From Bradyrhizobium japonicum USDA 6 (GTDB lineage Bacteria > Pseudomonadota > Alphaproteobacteria > Rhizobiales > Xanthobacteraceae): a stretch of 64,000 nt of DNA. The stretch is taken from positions 7,309,001-7,373,000 of the forward strand of contig NC_017249.1 of the NCBI RefSeq assembly GCF_000284375.1, in the 5' to 3' direction. Numbering within the stretch: the first letter of the stretch is position 1; each line of letters starts with the position of its first letter. Under the pieces are notes generated by a model. The model had not been told where the DNA came from. It ran no database searches and worked only from the letters and a program-made list of their open reading frames with translations. Shown one piece after another: positions 35,401 through 46,654 of the stretch. A program made the position numbers and the translations under genes.

Positions 35401-38400
35401 CACGTCGGCGGCATCGTCGACGACGTAGATGTCGTTGTCGGCGCCGCCGGCCATGACGTCGGCCCCGGCTCCGCCGTTGAGGGTGTCGGCCCCGATCCCA
35501 CCTGTCAGCGTGTCGACATCGTCGCCGCCGTTGAGGGTATCGTTGCCGTCGCCGCCGTCGAGAGTGTCGTTGCCCAGACCGCCGTTCAGGGTGTCGTTAC
35601 CCGCCAGGCCGCTCAGCGTGTCGGCCAGATCGCCGCCAGTGATGACATTGTTGCCGGCGTTGCCGGCGCCGATGAATTGGTCGGCGTCGACGCCGCGGTA
35701 GGTGAGGTTCTCGACGTTGGCCATGTTCGCGATGGAAAGCTCGGCCAGGAAGGTCTCGACGGTGTCGGTGCCCTCGTCCTGGGCCTCGATCGCGACATCG
35801 AGCAGATCGTCGATGCCGTAGGTGTCGTTGCCCGCGCCGCCGACCATCGTGTCGGCACCGACGGCGCCTTCGAAATCGTCACCAGCGAGATTCAGCCGGG
35901 CGTCGAGATCGTCGTTGCCCGCACCGCCGACCAGGAGGTCGTCGCCGAGCCCGCCGACGAGGTCGTCGTTGCCGGTGCCGCCGAAGATCAGGTCGTTGAG
36001 GCCGCCGCCGGTGATCTCGTCGTCGACGCCCTGCTCGCCCACCACGAAATTGGCCTGAGCGTTGGTCACCGCATTCAGCGACATGTCGACGTCGCCGCCC
36101 GCCCGGTCGGCCGGATCGGAGCGGCTGATGAAGTAATCCTCCGCGCCGAGCGCATAGCCGGCGAAAGTCGCGCCGTTGAAGTTGATGCGTTCGACGCCGG
36201 TCTGCGCGTTGTTGCCGGTGAAGTGGCCTGCCACCGTGATGGACTGGGCGACGGAGCCCGCAGGCCCCGTCGGTAGGCTGTAATTGATGACCAGGTCGCC
36301 GGTCTGGGTCGCGGTGCTGCTGTCGAAGGCGTCCAACGCGGTGATCGTCGGTACCGGAAGCAGGGTGACCGGGTCGATGATGGGCTGACCGGACGCGTCG
36401 ACCGCGTTCGGAGCCTGGATCGAGATGCGGTCGGCGGTGCCGCCGCTGGCAGCATTGACAGCTTCGTTGATGAGATCGTTGCCGTCGCCGAGCCCGAACG
36501 CGTAGGTGTCGTTGCCGAGACCGCCGTTGAGGGTGTCAACGCCGCCGTTGATGCCGGCTCTGACGATCGTGATCGTCAGGTTATCGACGTAAAAATTGTC
36601 ACCGTTGTCCCAGTTGTTGCCGTCGCCGGTTGTCCGGAAGCGGATTCCCGAGTTCGCGCCGATCTGGGCAGCGGTCAGCGTCGCGCTGAAATTGCCGTTG
36701 CCTGTCGCGGTGGTGCTGCCGAGCGTGCCGAGAACTTCCCAGGCACCGCTGCCGCTGTTGCGGGCCTCGACGATGACACTCTGGCCCGCGCCGAGATTGT
36801 CGTCCTCGTAGCTGAAGGACAGCGTTGCGGCCGTAGCCCCCGCCAGGTTCATCGAGCGTTCGATGGTTTCGCCGCCATCGACGGTCTCGTTGAAACGAAG
36901 GCGATTGCCATCGATTTCGATGTCGCCGCTCGTGGCGCTGTTGTTGTCGTTTTCCGTCCAGTTTCCGGCGAAGTTTGCAGCGTTACCATCGTTGCCGGAA
37001 TAGCCGCCCGAATTGAAGTTGTCGGCAATCGTTCCCGTGGCGGAGCCTGGGCCGCCGACCAGGATGTCGTTGCCGCCGAGACCGTTGAGCACGTCGGCTC
37101 CGGCGAGGCCGACGATGATGTCGTCGGTCGCCGAACCGTTCAGCACGGGACGGTTGTCGGACGGCGGGCCCTGCGGGGCGAGGCCATTGTCGCTGAACGG
37201 GGTGCCCATGACGATGCCGAGTGTGCCGTCGGAAAACTGCAACTTCTCCATGTTGCGCAGCAGGTCGGTGCCCTCGAGCGGATCGAGGCCGCCGGTGTTG
37301 GAGACCACGAGGGTGCCGTCGGCGCGCGCCGAGAACGAATAGTTGGCGCGGACGTCGGAGTAGACTGCGGTGTCGACGTCCGATGCCGCCGCGCCGTCGG
37401 AGACGATGTCGCGGACGATCTTGAGCTGGCCGGGATTGATCTGACCCGAGAACACTTTCTGGACCAGAGTCGTCATGCTGTCGTGGAACTCGAGCACGGT
37501 GTTGCCGACCGGGCCGTTCTCGTCGAAGTCGGACATCACCGCGATGCGCACCCGCAGCCATCGGTCGCCGTCGATGATATCGTCGCCGCCGCGGCCTTCG
37601 ATGAGATCGCTGCCGGCACCGCCGAGCAGGATGTTGCCGCCGACGAAGCTGCCGTTGGCATCGAACGAGGCCGGTCCCGCGCCGGCGAGAAGCGCCTGCA
37701 GGCCCGTGATGAGGGCGATGCCCTCGGCATCCAGGGCACTGCCGCGGAAGCCTTCGGTCGGCACGAGGTCGGCGGTGACGTCGGAACCGCGGATGACGTC
37801 GTTGTAGGCCGATCCGGACGCGCCTTCGACCTGGGTGAAACTGTCGAGCGCCGCGTTGCCCGGAAGCACCGGCAAACCGGGCAGGATCACCCGGTTGAGG
37901 TCGACGTCGACCGCCAGATTCATGTTGGCGTAGGTCGTCCAGTCGTAGCCGGACATGCCGTCGAACTTGCCGCGACCAAGGCTGCCGAACCAGATATCGT
38001 CGCCGCCTTCGCCAATGAATTCGTCGAAGCCGCCGTCCCCGTGGAACACGTCGTGGCCCTTGACGGCATCGAGCTGGAACTGGTCGTCGAAATTGTCGCC
38101 GACTGCGCCGGTCCAGGCGCCGATCTCGATCCAGTCGTCACCTTCGCCGCCAAGCGTCTGCTCGGTGGTCTTGCTGCCGAGAACGAAGTCGTTGCCGACC
38201 CCGCCGAAGGCCTCATCGAGACTGTCGGCGCCGAGCACGATGAAGTCATTGCCCTCGTCGGCGACGATCAGGTCGACGCCCTGGCCGGCGTTAACCGCGT
38301 CGTGGCCGCGGCCAGTGCGCATGATGTCGTCGCCGAACTGGTCGGTGATGATGTCGTCACCGTCGCCGCCGATGTACTGGTCGTTGCCGGCGCCGCCCTC

Positions 38401-41400
38401 CATGCGGTCGTTGCCGGCGTCGCCATAGAGGGTATCGTCACCCTCGCTGGCGATCAGCGTGTCGGCCTGGTCGGTACCGCCCAACAGGACGTGGTCGGCG
38501 CCGGTATAGCGCAGGTAGTTCGCTTCGGCTCCATCGGTCGCCGGGTCGTCGCGCAGGACCAGCGGGGTCAGGATCGTGCCACCGGTCGGATCGGCCGAAT
38601 CGAGCCCCGGATTCCACTGCCGGGTCTGGTCGACTTCGAGGATGAGGCCGGGCGTGGAGAACACGTCCGAAGGCAGATGGCCAGCGTCGGCATTGAGGCC
38701 GATTACCTTGGCGAAGGTGTTGTTCTCCATCTCGGACAACAGATGCAGCCCGTCGAGCCGCTGCAGGTAGTAGAAGCGGTCGCCGTCCTGCAGCTTTTCA
38801 AGCTGAACCTCGAACACGAAGTTGAAGGTGGAGCCCAGCATGCCACCGAACGGCATGACCTTCTCGGCGAGACCGCCGATCCAGAGATCGACGTTCTCGA
38901 GGCCGCCCAGCGAGCCGCCGGCGTAGATGCCGGTCGCATTGAGGAAGGCTATGCGGTCGGCATTGAATGCCGCAAGCTCGGCCGGGTCGGTCGGAACGAC
39001 GACGTCGCCGAAGCTGGTGCCGAAGATCAGCGCCATGGCCGCGTCGCGCTTGCCTTCGACCGTCGTCTCGCCGGCGATCAGCGTGTGCGTTCCGTAGGCG
39101 GCGACGAAGTTGATGATCGAAGCCTCGTTCTTGAGGTGGCTCGCGAAGTCGACCCAGCTCGCGTAGGGCCGCAGCTCTTCGGCGTGGCTGCTGGCCTCGA
39201 AGAAGTCGCGGCGCGCAGCGTTCAATGACGGCACGCCTGCATCGCGTCCTCGCGCAAGGTTGATGGTAGCCAGATCGAGCGGCAACCCGAGCAGATTGTT
39301 GCGCAGCGCGCTGGTGACGAACTCATCGATCTCGTTGCCGACCTGCCGCGTCATGCCGCGGATGATGTTGCCGGCGGCGACGCTGTCCGCGACGGTGTGG
39401 CCCGCGTCGAATTCGATCGGGTTGAGGAAGGCCTCGATGAGCCCGATCTGGTCGTTGGTGAAGGTCGGGTCGAGCCGGTCGATCGTCTCGGTCAGCATTG
39501 AGTGGCCGAAGCGGTAGACCACGTGCGCGAATTCGGCGACAATGCTCGGATTGATGTCGGCGTGATATCCGTCCGGCACGACGAAGAAGTCGATGTTGGG
39601 CTGCACCTTGCGGGCGAAGTCCTCGAAGACGAGATGTTGGTATTGCATCTCAGTGCCGAACTTGGCGGCCTGGAACAGGCGTTCGCCATCCCAGACGAGG
39701 GCGGCGATCTGAGCGGGCGTCGTCGGCAGTGCGGCGAGGTCGACGGCCAGCCATTCGTTGAGGAAGGCCAGGTCATTCGAGGCCAGGACGATCTCTTTGG
39801 TGTGCTCGACCAGCCGGTTGTGCTCGGAGTGGAAGATGTGGTGGACCGCGGTCAGGCCAATATTCTCGTTGGCGCGGCCGTCGCCGGCGATGAAGTGGGC
39901 GTCCAACAGTTCGTTGTCGTAGACCGCCGGGTTGTTGCCGGGGTTGAGCAGCCCGATTTCAATGTCGCCGTCGGCGATGCCGTTCGGCACGGCGTCGTGC
40001 GCGATGTCGGCAAGGAAGGCGGCGTTGATGCGGATCGCGGTGGTGACGCTGACCGGCGCCGTCGAGGTGCCGGAGATGACGATGTCGTCCGCAGTGTTCG
40101 GAATGCCGTCGGCGCCGACGCCGGTGATCACCTGGGCGAAGCCCGCGGCATTCGGAATGAAGTTGCCGTACGGGTCGGTGCGAAGCAGCGGCACCGCGCC
40201 GACGTCCTGGTCGGTCAGGAGGATGCCGAGCATCTTGGCCTGTTCCTTGACCTCGCCCCAGGTGGCCATGCCGCCCGGCTGGTCTCCGCCGCCCTCGATC
40301 AGCTTGCCGGTAGCGTGCGGGACGCCGTTGGCGTCGAGCGCGTACTGTCGCAGGAAAACCTGGTGGGAGGCATGCGACGTATAGGTCTGGTTCTGGTCGA
40401 CAAACGGCGTCGTGGTGTTGACGGGGCGCACGTCGTCGGCTGTTCCCATGACGCCGTCGGCACCCGGGCTGACGGTGGCGCGGGTCAGGACCATGAAGTT
40501 GGTCGAGCTACCCGGCACGTACAGCGGATCGTCCGGCTGGAGCGGAACGAACACGGTGCCGCTGCCGCCCTTGTTGACGAGATCCAGACCGTGATCGAAG
40601 AACTGGCCGAACAGAGTGAACCAGGAGTTGAACGGGGCCGACAGGCCGACGTCCGGAGAGACGTTGACGACCTGGACGTTGTCGCCGTCCATCGTGATCC
40701 CGAACGGCTCGAGGCCCGCATCGCGGACCGCGCGCGCCACCGCCAGGTCGTTGAGCATGTCGTTGTGCACCGCCGTGGCCGCCGCGAAGGCGTCGATCGC
40801 CGCCTGTTCGGCCGCGCCGGGAACGGTGGACTCGTCGCCGTCGCTCAGCTGGTTCGCCGCCGCCTTGGCGTTCTGCATCACCACGCGGGCCTGATACTCA
40901 GCGTCGAGTGCGGGTTTGAAGGCGTTGTAGATATCTTGCACGAGGGCGACGTTAGCCAGCGTGGCCTCGACGATCCCGCCGGACTGCAGGCCCTTCATGA
41001 TCGCCGCCGGGTTGGCGAGCGTCTGATCGACGATCAGGTTAGAGATGGTGCGCAGGCTCGAATCGAACACCATCGAACCCGGGTTGTTGGACGGCGCATA
41101 AGAGGTCGGCACGGCGGGCGCGCCCGGTGGAAGGAAATTGCCCGGTACGTTTTCGGCGGGCCTGAAGGTCGGATCCAGCAGTTCAGGGAACGGCATGTCC
41201 GCAGCGCCCCACTTCTCCTGGCCGGGCAGCAGGTTGTTGTTCTGTCCGTCGACGGTACGAAGGCCGATGCTGAGGTTGTAGGATGGGACGGATCCGACCT
41301 GGCCGGCCAGACCGGCTCCGTAGAGCGGCGCGGCGTTCGGGTCGAGCGGATTGACGATATAAGCCGCGTGCTTCTCCGCGACCTTGATCTGCGCGAGAAT

Positions 41401-41433
41401 GAAATCCAGATCGCTCCTGATGTACGCAACCAT
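32428..41433 (-). CDS. Giant secreted RTX protein with animal-type haem peroxidase domain (peroxicin-like)
   Basis: 3001 residues. The first 1000 are an animal haem peroxidase domain: distal His281 ([10 protein letters not shown]), catalytic Arg520 ([11 protein letters not shown]), the helix [16 protein letters not shown], proximal His644 ([10 protein letters not shown]) and [19 protein letters not shown]. Asp280 and Glu523 stand at the positions that bind haem covalently in mammalian peroxidases. The rest holds several blocks of GGxGxDxL calcium repeats, two copies of a beta-sandwich-like module of about 150 residues, an acidic linker ([18 protein letters not shown]) and a serralysin-type C-terminus ([11 protein letters not shown]) expected to carry the secretion signal. 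Family members oxidise halides or phenols extracellularly. No N-terminal signal peptide. It leads the secretion operon and is free of lesions over 9 kb. Confidence 0.92.
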   Translation of the reverse strand: MVAYIRSDLDFILAQIKVAEKHAAYIVNPLDPNAAPLYGAGLAGQVGSVPSYNLSIGLRTVDGQNNNLLPGQEKWGAADMPFPELLDPTFRPAENVPGNFLPPGAPAVPTSYAPSNNPGSMVFDSSLRTISNLIVDQTLANPAAIMKGLQSGGIVEATLANVALVQDIYNAFKPALDAEYQARVVMQNAKAAANQLSDGDESTVPGAAEQAAIDAFAAATAVHNDMLNDLAVARAVRDAGLEPFGITMDGDNVQVVNVSPDVGLSAPFNSWFTLFGQFFDHGLDLVNKGGSGTVFVPLQPDDPLYVPGSSTNFMVLTRATVSPGADGVMGTADDVRPVNTTTPFVDQNQTYTSHASHQVFLRQYALDANGVPHATGKLIEGGGDQPGGMATWGEVKEQAKMLGILLTDQDVGAVPLLRTDPYGNFIPNAAGFAQVITGVGADGIPNTADDIVISGTSTAPVSVTTAIRINAAFLADIAHDAVPNGIADGDIEIGLLNPGNNPAVYDNELLDAHFIAGDGRANENIGLTAVHHIFHSEHNRLVEHTKEIVLASNDLAFLNEWLAVDLAALPTTPAQIAALVWDGERLFQAAKFGTEMQYQHLVFEDFARKVQPNIDFFVVPDGYHADINPSIVAEFAHVVYRFGHSMLTETIDRLDPTFTNDQIGLIEAFLNPIEFDAGHTVADSVAAGNIIRGMTRQVGNEIDEFVTSALRNNLLGLPLDLATINLARGRDAGVPSLNAARRDFFEASSHAEELRPYASWVDFASHLKNEASIINFVAAYGTHTLIAGETTVEGKRDAAMALIFGTSFGDVVVPTDPAELAAFNADRIAFLNATGIYAGGSLGGLENVDLWIGGLAEKVMPFGGMLGSTFNFVFEVQLEKLQDGDRFYYLQRLDGLHLLSEMENNTFAKVIGLNADAGHLPSDVFSTPGLILEVDQTRQWNPGLDSADPTGGTILTPLVLRDDPATDGAEANYLRYTGADHVLLGGTDQADTLIASEGDDTLYGDAGNDRMEGGAGNDQYIGGDGDDIITDQFGDDIMRTGRGHDAVNAGQGVDLIVADEGNDFIVLGADSLDEAFGGVGNDFVLGSKTTEQTLGGEGDDWIEIGAWTGAVGDNFDDQFQLDAVKGHDVFHGDGGFDEFIGEGGDDIWFGSLGRGKFDGMSGYDWTTYANMNLAVDVDLNRVILPGLPVLPGNAALDSFTQVEGASGSAYNDVIRGSDVTADLVPTEGFRGSALDAEGIALITGLQALLAGAGPASFDANGSFVGGNILLGGAGSDLIEGRGGDDIIDGDRWLRVRIAVMSDFDENGPVGNTVLEFHDSMTTLVQKVFSGQINPGQLKIVRDIVSDGAAASDVDTAVYSDVRANYSFSARADGTLVVSNTGGLDPLEGTDLLRNMEKLQFSDGTLGIVMGTPFSDNGLAPQGPPSDNRPVLNGSATDDIIVGLAGADVLNGLGGNDILVGGPGSATGTIADNFNSGGYSGNDGNAANFAGNWTENDNNSATSGDIEIDGNRLRFNETVDGGETIERSMNLAGATAATLSFSYEDDNLGAGQSVIVEARNSGSGAWEVLGTLGSTTATGNGNFSATLTAAQIGANSGIRFRTTGDGNNWDNGDNFYVDNLTITIVRAGINGGVDTLNGGLGNDTYAFGLGDGNDLINEAVNAASGGTADRISIQAPNAVDASGQPIIDPVTLLPVPTITALDAFDSSTATQTGDLVINYSLPTGPAGSVAQSITVAGHFTGNNAQTGVERINFNGATFAGYALGAEDYFISRSDPADRAGGDVDMSLNAVTNAQANFVVGEQGVDDEITGGGLNDLIFGGTGNDDLVGGLGDDLLVGGAGNDDLDARLNLAGDDFEGAVGADTMVGGAGNDTYGIDDLLDVAIEAQDEGTDTVETFLAELSIANMANVENLTYRGVDADQFIGAGNAGNNVITGGDLADTLSGLAGNDTLNGGLGNDTLDGGDGNDTLNGGDDVDTLTGGIGADTLNGGAGADVMAGGADNDIYVVDDAADVVTELAAGGTDTVQSSVSYTLGAEVENLTLTGGDAINGNGNAQANTIAGNGANNQIFGGGGNDTIDAGNGTDLVDGGTGDDTLSGGTGGDTDTIIGGAGNDTINVSDGNDVVVYNAAGFGADTITGFDSTAAGGQDLINLSALGITAANLATRVVETQVGANTLLTVRDASLATIGTIQVNNTTTAAIDASDYVLAQAAPAPFGTASANADVITGNGGANLIDGLGGNDTLSGGGGDDVILGGEGADTLNGDDGNDTLTGGTGSNNGAYVDSFGAASYSNSNGTLAFTGNWTEGGGETTSPTAGDISITGGRLQFNQGVDGGETIERAVNLAGATAATVSFTYEDDNLNGGQTVIVEARNVNTNAWEVVTGGTLGGGANGTFNFSAALTPAQIGSNSAIRFRTTGDGNNWDNGDNFYVDNFTVNVIAPGLNAGADTVNGGAGDDTIVWNANATAAPTDGRDIVNGGTEGTAGDTFVINGNTSSEAYTIYTLAAWDAVAGNDIASFGGRTPEIVVTRGGSAFANVIAELSEIEEIRINGIEPTGATGGAGAGDTFTVVGDFTATSLRLNTITIDGDEGDDTIDISALTSAHRIVFRSNGGNDTIIGALQAEDVIELPEGADPATYHLVENQDGTKTISNGTHSVTFSGMVPPQFETNEPDEDDEEETETPNEDDETPTAGGDDDEEETETATDGVVRTGTAQSDTLVGTPGDDSIVAFAGDDIAVGHAGADAISAGEGADFVNGGAGRDVIFAGAGDDHVFAGADADIVYGDAGADRIFGDQGDDLINAGAGDDTVFGGAGNDLIVAEIGDGNDAYFGDEGAGGAGTDTLDMSAASTAVTVNLGSGPLANGSASSSQTGNDTLWGIENVTTGSGNDVIVAGTAANVMKGGLGDDTFRFNSVEAAKGDTIVGFEPGDRIDLSGIDANYAVDGNQSFTLVSDAAFTAAGQLAVSYETHDGQEFTVIQGNVDGNAAADFKIEIAGHQNLGSNVTL
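34130..34605 (-). repeat. Second copy of the beta-sandwich-like module in the RTX peroxidase
   Basis: Approximate limits. It encodes the block from [20 protein letters not shown] to [15 protein letters not shown]. It is closely similar in DNA and protein to 36552-37030, sharing [26 protein letters not shown] and [20 protein letters not shown]. Confidence 0.8.
36552..37030 (-). repeat. First copy of the beta-sandwich-like module in the RTX peroxidase
   Basis: Approximate limits. It encodes the block from [20 protein letters not shown] to [15 protein letters not shown], duplicated about 2.4 kb further along the gene. Such modules in secreted proteins often bind glycans, but no binding residues can be assigned. 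Confidence 0.8.
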
Positions 41434-41854
41434 GGCGGCCTCACCTGTTGTGGCGCACGGTCCGCCGCGGCGGCCGAGCTGTTGAAATTCTTGTGAGCCG
41501 TCCGCGTCGGATGGCTCCTATGGGCTCAGGTTAGATTTTTCCGTGAACAACGGGACAGGGTACAAGGTCCAATGACCTCGTGGGACCGAGGTCTGGCGCT
41601 TCGGCCGACCATGGTCGTAGGACCTTGGTCCGATCGGCGGACGACCATCCTCGCTTCGCCAGCGCCTCGGTGCGGCGGGTGAAGCGGTGTTTTCCGGATG
41701 TTTTTTGGGATACTTGGCCACGCCCGATTGGAGGAGCCGTCGCATCGATCGGGCATCATGGCGTGCGGAACATGCAATGCTGGGCCGAGGACTGCCGGAG
41801 CACGGCATCGCAAGCGTCAAGAGCGCTCCAGGCTGGCGACTTCTTTGCGCCGTG
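41434..41854. other. Upstream region of the RTX peroxidase operon
   Basis: About 420 bases between the RTX start and the transposase fragment. It should carry the operon promoter. Open frames here are short and without family resemblance; no clear operator seen. Confidence 0.4.
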
Positions 41855-42496
41855 TCAATCGTGAGGACCCGGAAGTTCGCTGATCCTAACATCGGCTCTT
41901 CTAGCCCGCAGATCAGTGCTGATCCGCCAACAGGGCATCGATGTATATGGGAATCTCCGGATCCTGAAGGCGGTGACTCTGTCCCAGGCTGACGCGTACG
42001 GGCGCCGCTCTACCTTCGCCCGTGTGAAGTTCCTGTCCCGGTTGTTCACCGCCTTGAACTTTCTGCCATCGATGGCGACGCTCGCCGTCGCGAGAAGGCC
42101 CATGTCACGGCAGAGTTCGACAAAGCGCGCACAGACCTTGCGCAACGCCAGGCCGTTGTCCTTGCGAAAGTCCGCGATCGTCTTGTGATCAGGAGCGAGC
42201 CGACCCAGCAGCCACATCACCTCAACATTGCGCCCGGCCTCGCGTTCCAGCCGCCGGCTCGACTGCACTCGGTTCAGATAGCCGTAAATGTAAAGCTTCA
42301 GGAGCAAGGCTGGGTGGTACGACGGCCGACCCGTTGCCGCCGGCTCCACCCCCTCAAAGCCCATCTCAGCCAAATCGAGCGCATCGACAAACACGTCGAT
42401 CACGCGAACGGGGTTGCTCTCGTCAATGAAATCATCGAGGCATTCGGGCAAAAGCGTCCGTTGCCCACGATCCGCCTCTTCAACGAAGCGCCTCAT
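41855..42496 (-). pseudogene. IS1182-family transposase, 3'-truncated
   Basis: From ATG 42496 the frame matches the N-terminal half of IS1182-type transposases: ESNPVRVIDVFVDALDLAEM, RPSYHPALLLKLYIYGYLNR, APDHKTIADFRKDNG and the first catalytic Asp in VAIDGRKFKAVN. Resemblance ends at NFTRAKVERR, near 42002; the rest of the frame is unrelated, so the remaining catalytic residues are missing. No terminal inverted repeat was found. It is a dead remnant upstream of the RTX operon. Confidence 0.8.
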
Positions 42497-42706
42497 CGAT
42501 TCCCCCACAGAATCACGGGAGAATCATAACAGCAGCACAGCGTTTTCACACAGCCAGGGTCAAAAGGCGAAGAACTCAGCGTGAGCAAATCTCGTCCGCT
42601 AAGCCCCACTAAGCTGACCTCAGTGAGGGTGTCGCCACTTCGCTGATGGGCCAGAAGCAGAACTTAAAGGATCTACCTCCACCTCAACCTGCAACAACGA
42701 TGAGCA

Positions 42707-43117
42707 TCATTGATCGCGGTGGCAGAACTTCATTCCGCCGTGCATCCCCTTGGTTGCCGAGACGTGCCAGCCCGGTCGCATGTAGTGTCCTGCTCCATCA
42801 TTTGTTAAATCAGCTGTCGATGCGGTCCAGCCAAGTACCGGATGCCCTCTTCTGACCCCTTTGTTGCAGTAACATGTTGCCCCAACCGGAGTGTTACGAC
42901 TGCAAGGAGCTGTTCCAGCGCCCTCAACCTGCATTATGAGAGCTTCATCTTGTCCAACCCGATAGACCGCGTTGTCGAGAACGGACGGGTCCACACTGGC
43001 CGCCCGCAGGCCCGAGCAGCTAAACAGCAGCAACGCAAGATACAGTGGTGCCCTCACAGCTTTCCCCCAAATCGCTCTAAAACCTACATGGTAAAGACTA
43101 CCAAAAGTAGCGTTCAC
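42707..43117 (-). CDS. Small exported cysteine-containing hypothetical protein
   Basis: 136 residues. The N-terminus (MNATFGSLYHVGFRAIWGKA) is followed by a hydrophobic core (APLYLALLLFSCSGLRAAS), which reads as a signal peptide with cleavage after RAA. The mature part holds four Cys/His-bearing segments (APCSRNTPVGATCYCNKGVR, GHYMRPGWHVS, MKFCHRDQ). No family recognised. Base composition around it is lower in G+C than the core, in keeping with accessory DNA. Confidence 0.5.
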   Translation of the reverse strand: MNATFGSLYHVGFRAIWGKAVRAPLYLALLLFSCSGLRAASVDPSVLDNAVYRVGQDEALIMQVEGAGTAPCSRNTPVGATCYCNKGVRRGHPVLGWTASTADLTNDGAGHYMRPGWHVSATKGMHGGMKFCHRDQ

Positions 43118-43488
43118 TGAAAACGACTATTGTAAAGCTTCGCTGAAAACAACATGCGGGCGCTTCGCGAGCGGCTACCAATCGCGCGGCGCGTCATTTC
43201 CGGCCATACCTGCTTCGGGTCAAAAGCAGCGGTCGGGCGCGAAGTTTCTTATGTCTGGTTGATCCTCGACAGGCGACGTTGCCACGCCCAGTCGGCTGTT
43301 CAGCTACTGGCCAAGAGGCGACATTCCATTTCGGGAGCCTCCCAAACGGGCCACCGGAGTGGCTGTCCCCAATGTCGCGTTGGCGGCGTACCGCTGGCAG
43401 CATCAGCCCTACAATTTTTGACTCTTGCGGTTACTGCGCCCGCCCACCATCATTAGTGCCAATTCTTTGTCGCAGTCAGGTGGTGACC
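43118..43488. other. Divergent intergenic region
   Basis: About 370 bases between the exported protein (-) and the glycosyltransferase (+). Around 43210 a stretch resembles a degenerate copy of a GGGTCAAAAGC-centred repeat that I associate with Bradyrhizobium genomes. No gene supported. Confidence 0.35.
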
Positions 43489-44319
43489 ATGTCGGGCACG
43501 AGCAGTTGGCAGCTCCGCGACGGTGAGCAAATCATTGTTTGCAACAGAGGCCTCGTCGGTCATCGGCACTTTTTGATCGGAATCACCCGCGTTCGCAATG
43601 AAGCACTTATTCTCCGAGATGCACTGGACTACGTCGGGAAGCACGTGGATGCGATAATCGCCTATGATGACGCGAGTACGGATCGAACGCTGGAGATTCT
43701 TGGCGGGCACCCGAAAGTCGCTCTAATTGTGACAAATCGGTCGTGGGAAGCGGACATCGAGGCGCGCCGGATTGCCGAGCGTCGACATCGCGGAATTTTG
43801 CTGCAGACCGCGCGCGAACAATTGCAGTTCGACTGGACCTTTTGCTTCGATCCGGATGAGCGTGTTACCGGAGATCTGCGCGGATACGTCGAACGAACTC
43901 ATTCCAGCGTCTATGACGGCGTGCGGGTTCAGCTGTTTGACGCCTATATGACTCGTGGCGATGACGCGCCCTATCGTGCCGATTGCGAACTACTGCACTT
44001 TCGTCGTTTCTTCGGCCCGGAACAGCGGGATATTCTGATGTTGTGGCGAAACCGGTCGGGGGTCGCCTTCGCGAATGGGCGAGAGCCGGTCGGTGTAGAA
44101 CGCGTGGCGACCAGTCTGTATTGCCAACACTATGGCAAGTCATTGTCGGTCGAACATTGGGAGGAGACTTGCGACTACTACATGCGACACTTTCCGTTCG
44201 ATACCTACGGACGAAAATGGCGGGATCGCAAAGGTCGAGCAATCCACACTCAATCTGACTTCATGCGTCCCTTGTACGAGTGGGGTGACACGCTATTCGC
44301 GAACGCGGTCAAGATGTGA
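43489..44319 (+). CDS. Family 2-type glycosyltransferase
   Basis: ATG 43489 is taken because AGGTGGTG stands just ahead; the frame upstream has no meaning. About 276 residues: GITRVRNEALILRDALDYVG is the GT-A nucleotide-binding start, IIAYDDASTDRTLEIL gives the first Asp pair, and FDWTFCFDPDERV contains the metal-binding acidic motif. The C-terminal part has an unusual His/Tyr-rich segment (EETCDYYMRHFPFDTYGRKW). Similar GT2-like proteins act in polysaccharide modification. No other sugar genes are nearby, so the acceptor is unknown. Confidence 0.78.
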   Translation: MSGTSSWQLRDGEQIIVCNRGLVGHRHFLIGITRVRNEALILRDALDYVGKHVDAIIAYDDASTDRTLEILGGHPKVALIVTNRSWEADIEARRIAERRHRGILLQTAREQLQFDWTFCFDPDERVTGDLRGYVERTHSSVYDGVRVQLFDAYMTRGDDAPYRADCELLHFRRFFGPEQRDILMLWRNRSGVAFANGREPVGVERVATSLYCQHYGKSLSVEHWEETCDYYMRHFPFDTYGRKWRDRKGRAIHTQSDFMRPLYEWGDTLFANAVKM

Positions 44320-44446
44320 CTTGTCCGAAGATCGAGCGTGCCCTCCGCTCTGCGCCAATGTGACCGGTCGGGCGACAACCTCACGCCGGGTTTCTCACGC
44401 AGGGTGTTTCGCGCGGAGTGCCCTATATTCTAGGCAAGACAATCAA

Positions 44447-45640
44447 TTAGATCAGCGAATGCAAAGCCTTGATCGCTGCCTCGCGGTTCTCCGCAGGAAT
44501 GATCAGATTCACAGAATGCGGTGACAAAACGCATTTGTCGGCGACAATCCCGTGATGTTGCAGAACCTGAATCGCCTTAAACGGCAAGTCTGAAGAAACG
44601 CCGCCAAAGCAAGTGAGGCTCACCGAACTCAAGGCCTCACGCTGTTGGCGCAAGTCTTTGCTCTTCTCCAGCGTGCGCAGCAACGCGTCGAGCGACTCCG
44701 AATCGGAAGTCATCATGATGCGGGTTTTTCCGCCGGCGCAAGCCGACGCGAGGAGCTGCGGCCAGGATAAGCCGTTTTGTTTAAGATGCCGCGCGAATTT
44801 CTCGAAGCCCTGATTGAGATCCGCGGAATCGATCTCCACATGCTCAATGCGAGTTATTGAGTTGACGGCCAAAACCTTTCCGCTTTCCATCCCAATAACC
44901 TCTCTCATCACTTGCGTGGTTTGTTCGGCGCCGCCCAGTTTCTTCAGAACCAAGGGAACGTTTTGGCTTTGTGCCAGCTCCACGCAGCGACAATGCAAGA
45001 CCTTGGCGCCCCAAAAACACATCTCCGACAGCGAAGTAAAATCCAGCTGACGCAAGAGTTTTGAATTCGCCACGATGCGCGGATCGGCCGAGCAAACTCC
45101 GTCGACCTCTTTGATGATCTGACAACATTCGGCTTTTAGCGCAGCTGCCATGGCGACCGCAGTGGTGTCGCTGCCGCCTCGGCCCAGCGTGGTGATTTCT
45201 TTAGTTGCCGGATTCACGCCTTGAAAGCCGGCCAAAACCACGATGCGTCCGCGGTCGAGCTCCTCGCGCACGCGAATCGGCCGCACATCTAAAATGCGCG
45301 CGGAAGAGTGCGAGTCGTCGGTCATCACTCCGGCTTGACTTCCGGTGAAACTGATCGCCGGTGTGCCGAGATCGGACAGCGCCATGCTCATTAAAGACAT
45401 GCTGATGCGCTCACCGGTGGTTAGCAACATATCAAGCTCACGGCGATTGGGATGCGGGCTTACTTGATAGGCCAGCTTGACAAGTTCGTCGGTGGTCTTG
45501 CCGATCGCTGAAACGATCGCTACGACCCGATAACCACGCCTGTGCAGGTCGGCGAGACCGCTCGCGACCGCGCGGATTTTTGCCGGCGTTTCAAGACAGG
45601 TGCCGCCGTATTTTTGCACAATGATGGGATTGTTCCGCAT
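44447..45640 (-). CDS. Aspartate kinase, divergent copy in the island
   Basis: 397 residues with the amino-acid kinase pattern: [15 protein letters not shown] (family KFGGTS), [35 protein letters not shown] and [14 protein letters not shown], then two ACT-like regulatory modules (about 260-397). The Ser of KFGGTSV is Cys here. The enzyme makes aspartyl-phosphate for the Lys/Met/Thr pathway. Codon use and base composition look less G+C-rich than the core, and no other biosynthetic gene accompanies it, so it was probably acquired and may serve a secondary pathway or bring feedback insensitivity. Confidence 0.85.
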   Translation of the reverse strand: MRNNPIIVQKYGGTCLETPAKIRAVASGLADLHRRGYRVVAIVSAIGKTTDELVKLAYQVSPHPNRRELDMLLTTGERISMSLMSMALSDLGTPAISFTGSQAGVMTDDSHSSARILDVRPIRVREELDRGRIVVLAGFQGVNPATKEITTLGRGGSDTTAVAMAAALKAECCQIIKEVDGVCSADPRIVANSKLLRQLDFTSLSEMCFWGAKVLHCRCVELAQSQNVPLVLKKLGGAEQTTQVMREVIGMESGKVLAVNSITRIEHVEIDSADLNQGFEKFARHLKQNGLSWPQLLASACAGGKTRIMMTSDSESLDALLRTLEKSKDLRQQREALSSVSLTCFGGVSSDLPFKAIQVLQHHGIVADKCVLSPHSVNLIIPAENREAAIKALHSLI

Positions 45641-45788
45641 TCTACATACAGAAATACTCCGCGCGAGCCCAGCGCGCCAGCACGAACAAACTGCGACAGG
45701 CCCAATTGCGCACTCTTATCCTGTATTGGGAGGACAGTCCGCTCGGGTCAGAAGCGGTAAGGCTCGTGTCGAGCAAAAGATTTCTGCT

Positions 45789-46031
45789 TTACGCCGAGCA
45801 CCCGAAGTTCGAGCGGTCACGGTCGAACGCCGCTTCGCGCCAACAGGCGACGTTGGCGGGTGCCTCAGCGGTCACAAGGGGGATTACGGGCCGGCCCCCG
45901 AGAAGGCCAGGCTCCTCGAGTTCCACAACTCGTGCCAGCAATTGTTCGATCGTCTGCTTCAGGGCCGCAACAACGTCTCCATGATCGTCCGGTTGGTCGA
46001 TAGTCGTTCGCGTATCGACATCCATGATCAT
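45789..46031 (-). CDS. Small helical hypothetical protein, coupled to the preceding frame
   Basis: ATG 46031 (MIMDVDTRTTIDQPDDHGDV) overlaps the upstream TGA as ATGA; an ATG at 46037 is also in frame. The 80-residue product has a central helix likely to form a coiled coil (VVAALKQTIEQLLARVVELE). No family recognised. The overlap with another small frame of sensible composition supports expression. Confidence 0.4.
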   Translation of the reverse strand: MIMDVDTRTTIDQPDDHGDVVAALKQTIEQLLARVVELEEPGLLGGRPVIPLVTAEAPANVACWREAAFDRDRSNFGCSA

Positions 46032-46228
46032 GCCCATCCAATCAATCCCGCACGATCGGCCGCAATGGTGTCAAGAATCTGCCAGCACTCATCTTGCGTC
46101 CACTCACACGGGCGTTCGTAGCATCGCATCGCAACCCTGAAGTGGTGGTCGCAGCGAAGGGAGGCACGAAGATCGTCCTCGCGGCTCGCGCGAGCCTCTG
46201 AACGCGTTGCGTTGTGCAGCTCGACCAA
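46028..46228 (-). CDS. Small hypothetical protein
   Basis: 66 residues starting MVELHNATRSEARASREDDL and ending WTQDECWQILDTIAADRAGL. It has a possible His/Cys group (RCDHHFRVAMRCYERPCEW). It is translationally coupled to the next frame by ATGA. No family recognised; no strong ribosome site. Confidence 0.4.
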   Translation of the reverse strand: MVELHNATRSEARASREDDLRASLRCDHHFRVAMRCYERPCEWTQDECWQILDTIAADRAGLIGWA

Positions 46229-46417
46229 GAAAGTCGCGCCCCAGGAGTTTCACTAACTCGGCGGGTTGCTGGTATCAGCGCTGACAATGGCGATCGGTCT
46301 GACGCATAGTGTCTTCGTTCCACTAAATGGAACCACCGGCATTTTTCGAAGGTGCGCGAAACATTTTCGCATCCCTGTAACTTAAATTAATCGTGGGGCC
46401 TATCGAAAGGTCGCGAT

Positions 46418-46654
46418 ATGGAACCGACCAATCGAATATCGGACCACGTCGACCTGAAGACTGCCCGGTCGATCTGTGACGAGGTGGGTGACAGATTGCA
46501 ACAGAGCTTATCTCTCGAAGCCTCGCCTCTGCCGCCCTACCTCGAACGTCTAGTCGATGAATTGCGCAAACAGGAGCGTCATCCAATTGATGGCGTCGCA
46601 GCGCCCGCTAACCGTTTCCTTCATGCGACGCGGCGGGTAGTCGCTGCCGTCTGA
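46418..46654 (+). CDS. Small hypothetical protein of a Bradyrhizobium-typical family
   Basis: 78 residues. The segment LKTARSICDEVGDRLQQSL followed by SPLPPYLERLVDELRKQE resembles a recurring short protein family in this genus that I remember as unannotated. GAAAGG precedes the ATG by about 9 nt. The last 25 residues are not typical and may reflect a shifted end. Function unknown. Confidence 0.5.
   Translation: MEPTNRISDHVDLKTARSICDEVGDRLQQSLSLEASPLPPYLERLVDELRKQERHPIDGVAAPANRFLHATRRVVAAV

Noticed and set aside
33130..41496. Plus-strand frames of 675, 581 and 664 codons opposite the giant RTX gene
   Set aside because: Same cause as above; the minus-strand protein is fully domain-supported.
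41520..41864. Short frames in both directions upstream of the RTX gene
   Set aside because: No ribosome site, no family resemblance and mutual overlap; more likely a promoter region.
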